From DSWT01 sp049975385 (lineage in GTDB: Bacteria; Chloroflexota; Anaerolineae; B4-G1; SLSP01), in assembly GCA_049975385.1 (NCBI GenBank), contig JBNGDO010000130.1, positions 1 through 15,177 of the forward strand: a stretch of DNA of 15,177 bases, in the 5' to 3' direction. Positions within the stretch are counted from its first letter, which is position 1. Every line of letters begins with the position of its first letter. The notes beneath the pieces were generated by a model. That model was not told where the DNA came from. It saw only the letters and a list, made by a program, of their open reading frames with translations, and searched no databases. The position numbers were made by a program, and so were the translations under genes. Shown piece by piece: positions 13,193 through 15,177 of the stretch.

Positions 13193-14641
13193 ATGAACAC
13201 TCGAAGGTTGTGGATTGGCGTCATCGTTGTGGCTGCCACAGTGCTGGCAGCAGGAAGCGTGGCGGCACTGCCCGGTGCCATCGCGCCTGAGGCTACGGTG
13301 GCCGGCAAAATCAACTATCAAGGACACCTGACCGACCCTGAGGGCAAGCCACTTGATGGCACCTATCCCATGCGCTTCCAGCTTTACGACGACGCGTCGG
13401 CCGGTGTGCTGCTGTGGGACAGCGGCGTGTTCAATGTGGAGGTAGACAACGGCTTATTCAACACCGATCTGAACGTGGATGCCTACCACTTTGATGGGAA
13501 AGGGCTGTGGCTGCGGATCTACGTTGATGGCGACTGGCTGACTCCCCGGCAGGAGTTGCTCCCCGCACCCTACGCTCTGAATTTACGGCCGGGAGCCGAG
13601 ATGGAAGCCAATTCGCCAACCAACTGGCTTTTCCGGGCAACCAACACCAGTTCCATGGCGACAGGTAGCGCTATCTGGGGAGCGGCGGCCACAGGTAGCG
13701 CCATCTATGGCAACTCGACAGGGGGATATGGCCTGCGCGGCTACAGCAACACCGGCAACGCCCTGGTGGCTACCAGTAATACCAAAACGGCCGGGGTCTT
13801 TGAAAGCAACGGGGGGTACGGCATCCGGGTGAACACCAACGGCACCGATCACTGGGATCACGCCGGCTACTTTACAGCCAACTCGGGCTACGGCGTCTAT
13901 GGCGTCAGCACAAACACCTATGGCGTGCGCGGCGAGGGGACCATAGCCGGTGTGCGGGGCATCGGCAATGGCAGCGGCGTATCCGGTTCCAGCGACGGCG
14001 GCGACGGGGTCTCTGGCTGGAGCAACACCTGGACGGGCGTGTATGGTTCGAGCAACAGCTACTATGGCGTGGAAGGCAGTACCTGGAAGTCAGACAACAA
14101 CTATGGCCTGTTCACCTACGACAATCTCTACTCTCTCAATTACAACCTGGCCGGGGCCATCATGCACCTGGCCCAGAACGGGGGTGACGAGCCGCTAGAG
14201 CCAGGCGACGTGGTTATCTTTGTCGGCGTCGTCGAGCCTAAGAAGTCCGGCGGGCCGTTGATCCTCCAGGTGGCCAAGGCTTCGCAGGCCAACAGCCCGG
14301 CCGTGGCCGGCGTCGTCTATAGCCGCTTCAACGTCGAGGCCGTACTAGAGGGCAACCGGCCCGAGGCTAGCTCCACTCACGAACTCCAAGAGACAACCCT
14401 CGATGGCCCGGTTCCAGCCGGCGAGCATCTGCTGCTGGTGGTCCAGGGTCCGGTCAAGGTCAAGGCCAGCGCCCTGGCAGGGTCCATCCAGCCGGGCGAA
14501 TTGCTGTCCAGCGCAGAGCAGGCTGGCTATGCAGCCAGGGTGAACGCAGACTCGGCCGCGCCGGGCACCGTCTTTGGCAAGGCTCTGGAAGCATTGAACG
14601 CCGAGCAAGACCAAATCTATGTCTTTGTCACACTACAATAG
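13193..14641 (+). CDS. Secreted glycine/tyrosine-repeat protein with fibre-like N-terminal and conserved C-terminal domains
   Basis: The ATG at 13193 follows AGGAGGG (13181-13187). The 482-residue product has a signal peptide, residues 1-25 (cleavage after SVAA). Residues 38-140 form a domain seen in bacterial surface proteins (KINYQGHLTDPEGKPLDGTY, LWDSGVFNVEVDNGLFNTDL). About 175-315 consists of short Gly-Tyr-Gly repeats (GGYGLRGYSN, SGYGVYGVSTNTYGVRGEG, TWTGVYGSSNSYYGVEGS), expected to form a beta-helix or fibre. The last 150 residues (PLEPGDVVIFVGVVEPKKSG; GEHLLLVVQGPVKVKASALA; GTVFGKALEALNAEQDQIYVFVTLQ) make a compact domain like the C-terminal G2-peptidase-type or trimerisation domains of tail-fibre-like proteins. 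It follows the glycan ligase by 49 bases and precedes the tagged small protein by 10 bases, so all three are in one operon. A surface fibre is inferred; ligand unknown. Confidence 0.75.
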   Translation: MNTRRLWIGVIVVAATVLAAGSVAALPGAIAPEATVAGKINYQGHLTDPEGKPLDGTYPMRFQLYDDASAGVLLWDSGVFNVEVDNGLFNTDLNVDAYHFDGKGLWLRIYVDGDWLTPRQELLPAPYALNLRPGAEMEANSPTNWLFRATNTSSMATGSAIWGAAATGSAIYGNSTGGYGLRGYSNTGNALVATSNTKTAGVFESNGGYGIRVNTNGTDHWDHAGYFTANSGYGVYGVSTNTYGVRGEGTIAGVRGIGNGSGVSGSSDGGDGVSGWSNTWTGVYGSSNSYYGVEGSTWKSDNNYGLFTYDNLYSLNYNLAGAIMHLAQNGGDEPLEPGDVVIFVGVVEPKKSGGPLILQVAKASQANSPAVAGVVYSRFNVEAVLEGNRPEASSTHELQETTLDGPVPAGEHLLLVVQGPVKVKASALAGSIQPGELLSSAEQAGYAARVNADSAAPGTVFGKALEALNAEQDQIYVFVTLQ

Positions 14642-14651
14642 GAGGGAGCCA

Positions 14652-14945
14652 ATGACTCGAAAACAGATGCTCCTGGCATTCGTTCTATTGCTAGCCGCCC
14701 TGAGTGTGAGCGGGGCAGCCCTGGCTCAAACCTCGCCCAACTTTGACTTGGAATGGCACGTCGTGGCCGGGGGCGGACAGCCGGTTAGCTCGGCAAACTA
14801 CGTGGTGCATAGCACCATCGGACAGGCGCTCGGTGCTTCATCTCTATCGAGCGCCAACTTTCGCTTGAGCGGAGGGTTCTGGCCTGTTAGTGGTGGCCGC
14901 TACGCCACTATCTACCTGCCCCTTGTCTTGAAGAACTGGCCTTAA
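14652..14945 (+). CDS. Small secreted protein ending in the LPLVLKN tag
   Basis: The ATG at 14652 is preceded by AGGAGGG (14640-14646), which overlaps the stop of the previous gene, so the two are tightly coupled; in-frame codons further upstream belong to the previous gene. The 97-residue product has a signal peptide (cleaved after GAALA). A short domain follows, reading FDLEWHVVAGGGQPVSSANY, TIGQALGASSLSSANFRLSG and GGFWPVSGG. This resembles the YDLTWWTVDGGG...GTIGQPDAG...GGFWP repeat family of secreted Chloroflexota proteins, here with a single unit. The extreme C-terminus is RYATIYLPLVLKNWP. The domain has no catalytic residues that I can name. It probably travels with the fibre-like protein as a surface component; the tag may direct attachment, but there is no proof in the sequence. 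Confidence 0.75.
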   Translation: MTRKQMLLAFVLLLAALSVSGAALAQTSPNFDLEWHVVAGGGQPVSSANYVVHSTIGQALGASSLSSANFRLSGGFWPVSGGRYATIYLPLVLKNWP

Positions 14946-14974
14946 GGATCGAGATGACAGTGCCCTGTTTCAAC

Positions 14975-15047
14975 TTAGAACCTATCCGAAAATTCACCAC
15001 TGACGCACGGGAAACGCCCGTAGACATCATTTTCGGATAGAGTCTTA
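14975..15047. mobile_element. MITE-like inverted repeat with possible TTA target duplication
   Basis: Two ends, GAACCTATCCGAAAAT (14978-14993) and, inverted, GACTCTATCCGAAAAT (15029-15044), match at 14 of 16 positions. Twelve bases (CTATCCGAAAAT) are perfect. The 67-bp element is flanked by TTA on each side (14975-14977 and 15045-15047). Inside is a second stem, ACGGG-AAACG-CCCGT (15007-15021). The size, terminal repeats and 3-bp direct repeat fit a non-autonomous insertion, possibly derived from an IS5-family element of the TNA-target type. It could also act as the terminator of the surface operon, 30 bases after the last stop. It is too short to encode anything. Confidence 0.5.
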
Positions 15048-15128
15048 TTCTAACAAATGGGGGCAAGTTCAACCATTGGATTGGGGTGAGTTAGGCCCAG
15101 GGATTATCAACGATTCAGCGATATCCCC
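15048..15128. other. Non-coding spacer before the right-edge promoter
   Basis: The 80 bases between the MITE-like element and the promoter contain no gene. The segment GGGGCAAGTTCAA at 15060-15072 repeats part of the hairpin at 2318-2344. Nothing else was seen. Confidence 0.4.
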
Positions 15129-15175
<47 letters not shown>

Positions 15176-15177
15176 TA

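Noticed and set aside
13670..14100. Possible DNA repeat array or CRISPR in the GYG-repeat region
   Set aside because: Repetition is at the protein level in short degenerate units; there are no constant-length repeats and spacers.

Overview
The window looks like accessory chromosome of a Chloroflexota bacterium (Anaerolineae/Caldilineae-like, probably a metagenome contig). The main clues are two secreted proteins, one at each end, that stop in a short aromatic-x-LPLxLxN-type C-terminus (IFLPLILRNY at 428, IYLPLVLKNWP at 14945). I recall this signature as recurrent in secreted Chloroflexota proteins. The short FDLEWHVVAGGG..FWP domain, the N-terminally truncated MalT-like LuxR regulator and the MacA/MacB-type exporter with QLALG-type lipoproteins also fit. 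The DNA is GC-rich except for an AT-richer island at about 9890-10730.

Layout. (1) 1-480: 3' end of a large secreted protein and a strong terminator. (2) 740-1343: two gene remnants, a DnaE2-like OB-fold on the minus strand and a Toprim domain on the plus strand, joined head to head at about 957 with both 5' halves missing. (3) 1600-7130: a five-gene plus-strand cluster. It has a promoter with 11-bp phased repeats, a small secreted helical protein, a MacA-like adaptor, a MacB-type ATPase and permease, and two paralogous lipoproteins. This reads as one tripartite-type efflux or envelope-maintenance system with three accessory exported proteins. (4) 7249-9012: minus-strand small conserved protein and the C-terminal two thirds of a LuxR/MalT-like regulator. 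(5) 9001-10726: plus-strand remnant, a methyltransferase-like protein, and a membrane-anchored protein split by one in-frame TAA. (6) 10830-14945: a consensus sigma-70 promoter and a structured leader, then an O-antigen-ligase/TPR protein, a secreted glycine/tyrosine-repeat protein and a small secreted protein with the C-terminal tag. This is probably one surface-glycan or surface-protein operon. (7) 14975-15177: a 67-bp MITE-like inverted repeat and an outward promoter at the right edge.

The most notable points are the accessory proteins around the MacAB-like exporter, the in-frame stop at 10418, two gene-truncation joints with the same geometry (about 957 and about 9005), and the surface operon ending in a tagged secreted protein. 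No rRNA, tRNA, CRISPR array or complete insertion sequence was seen. Family assignments rest on motif recognition by eye; no database search was run.
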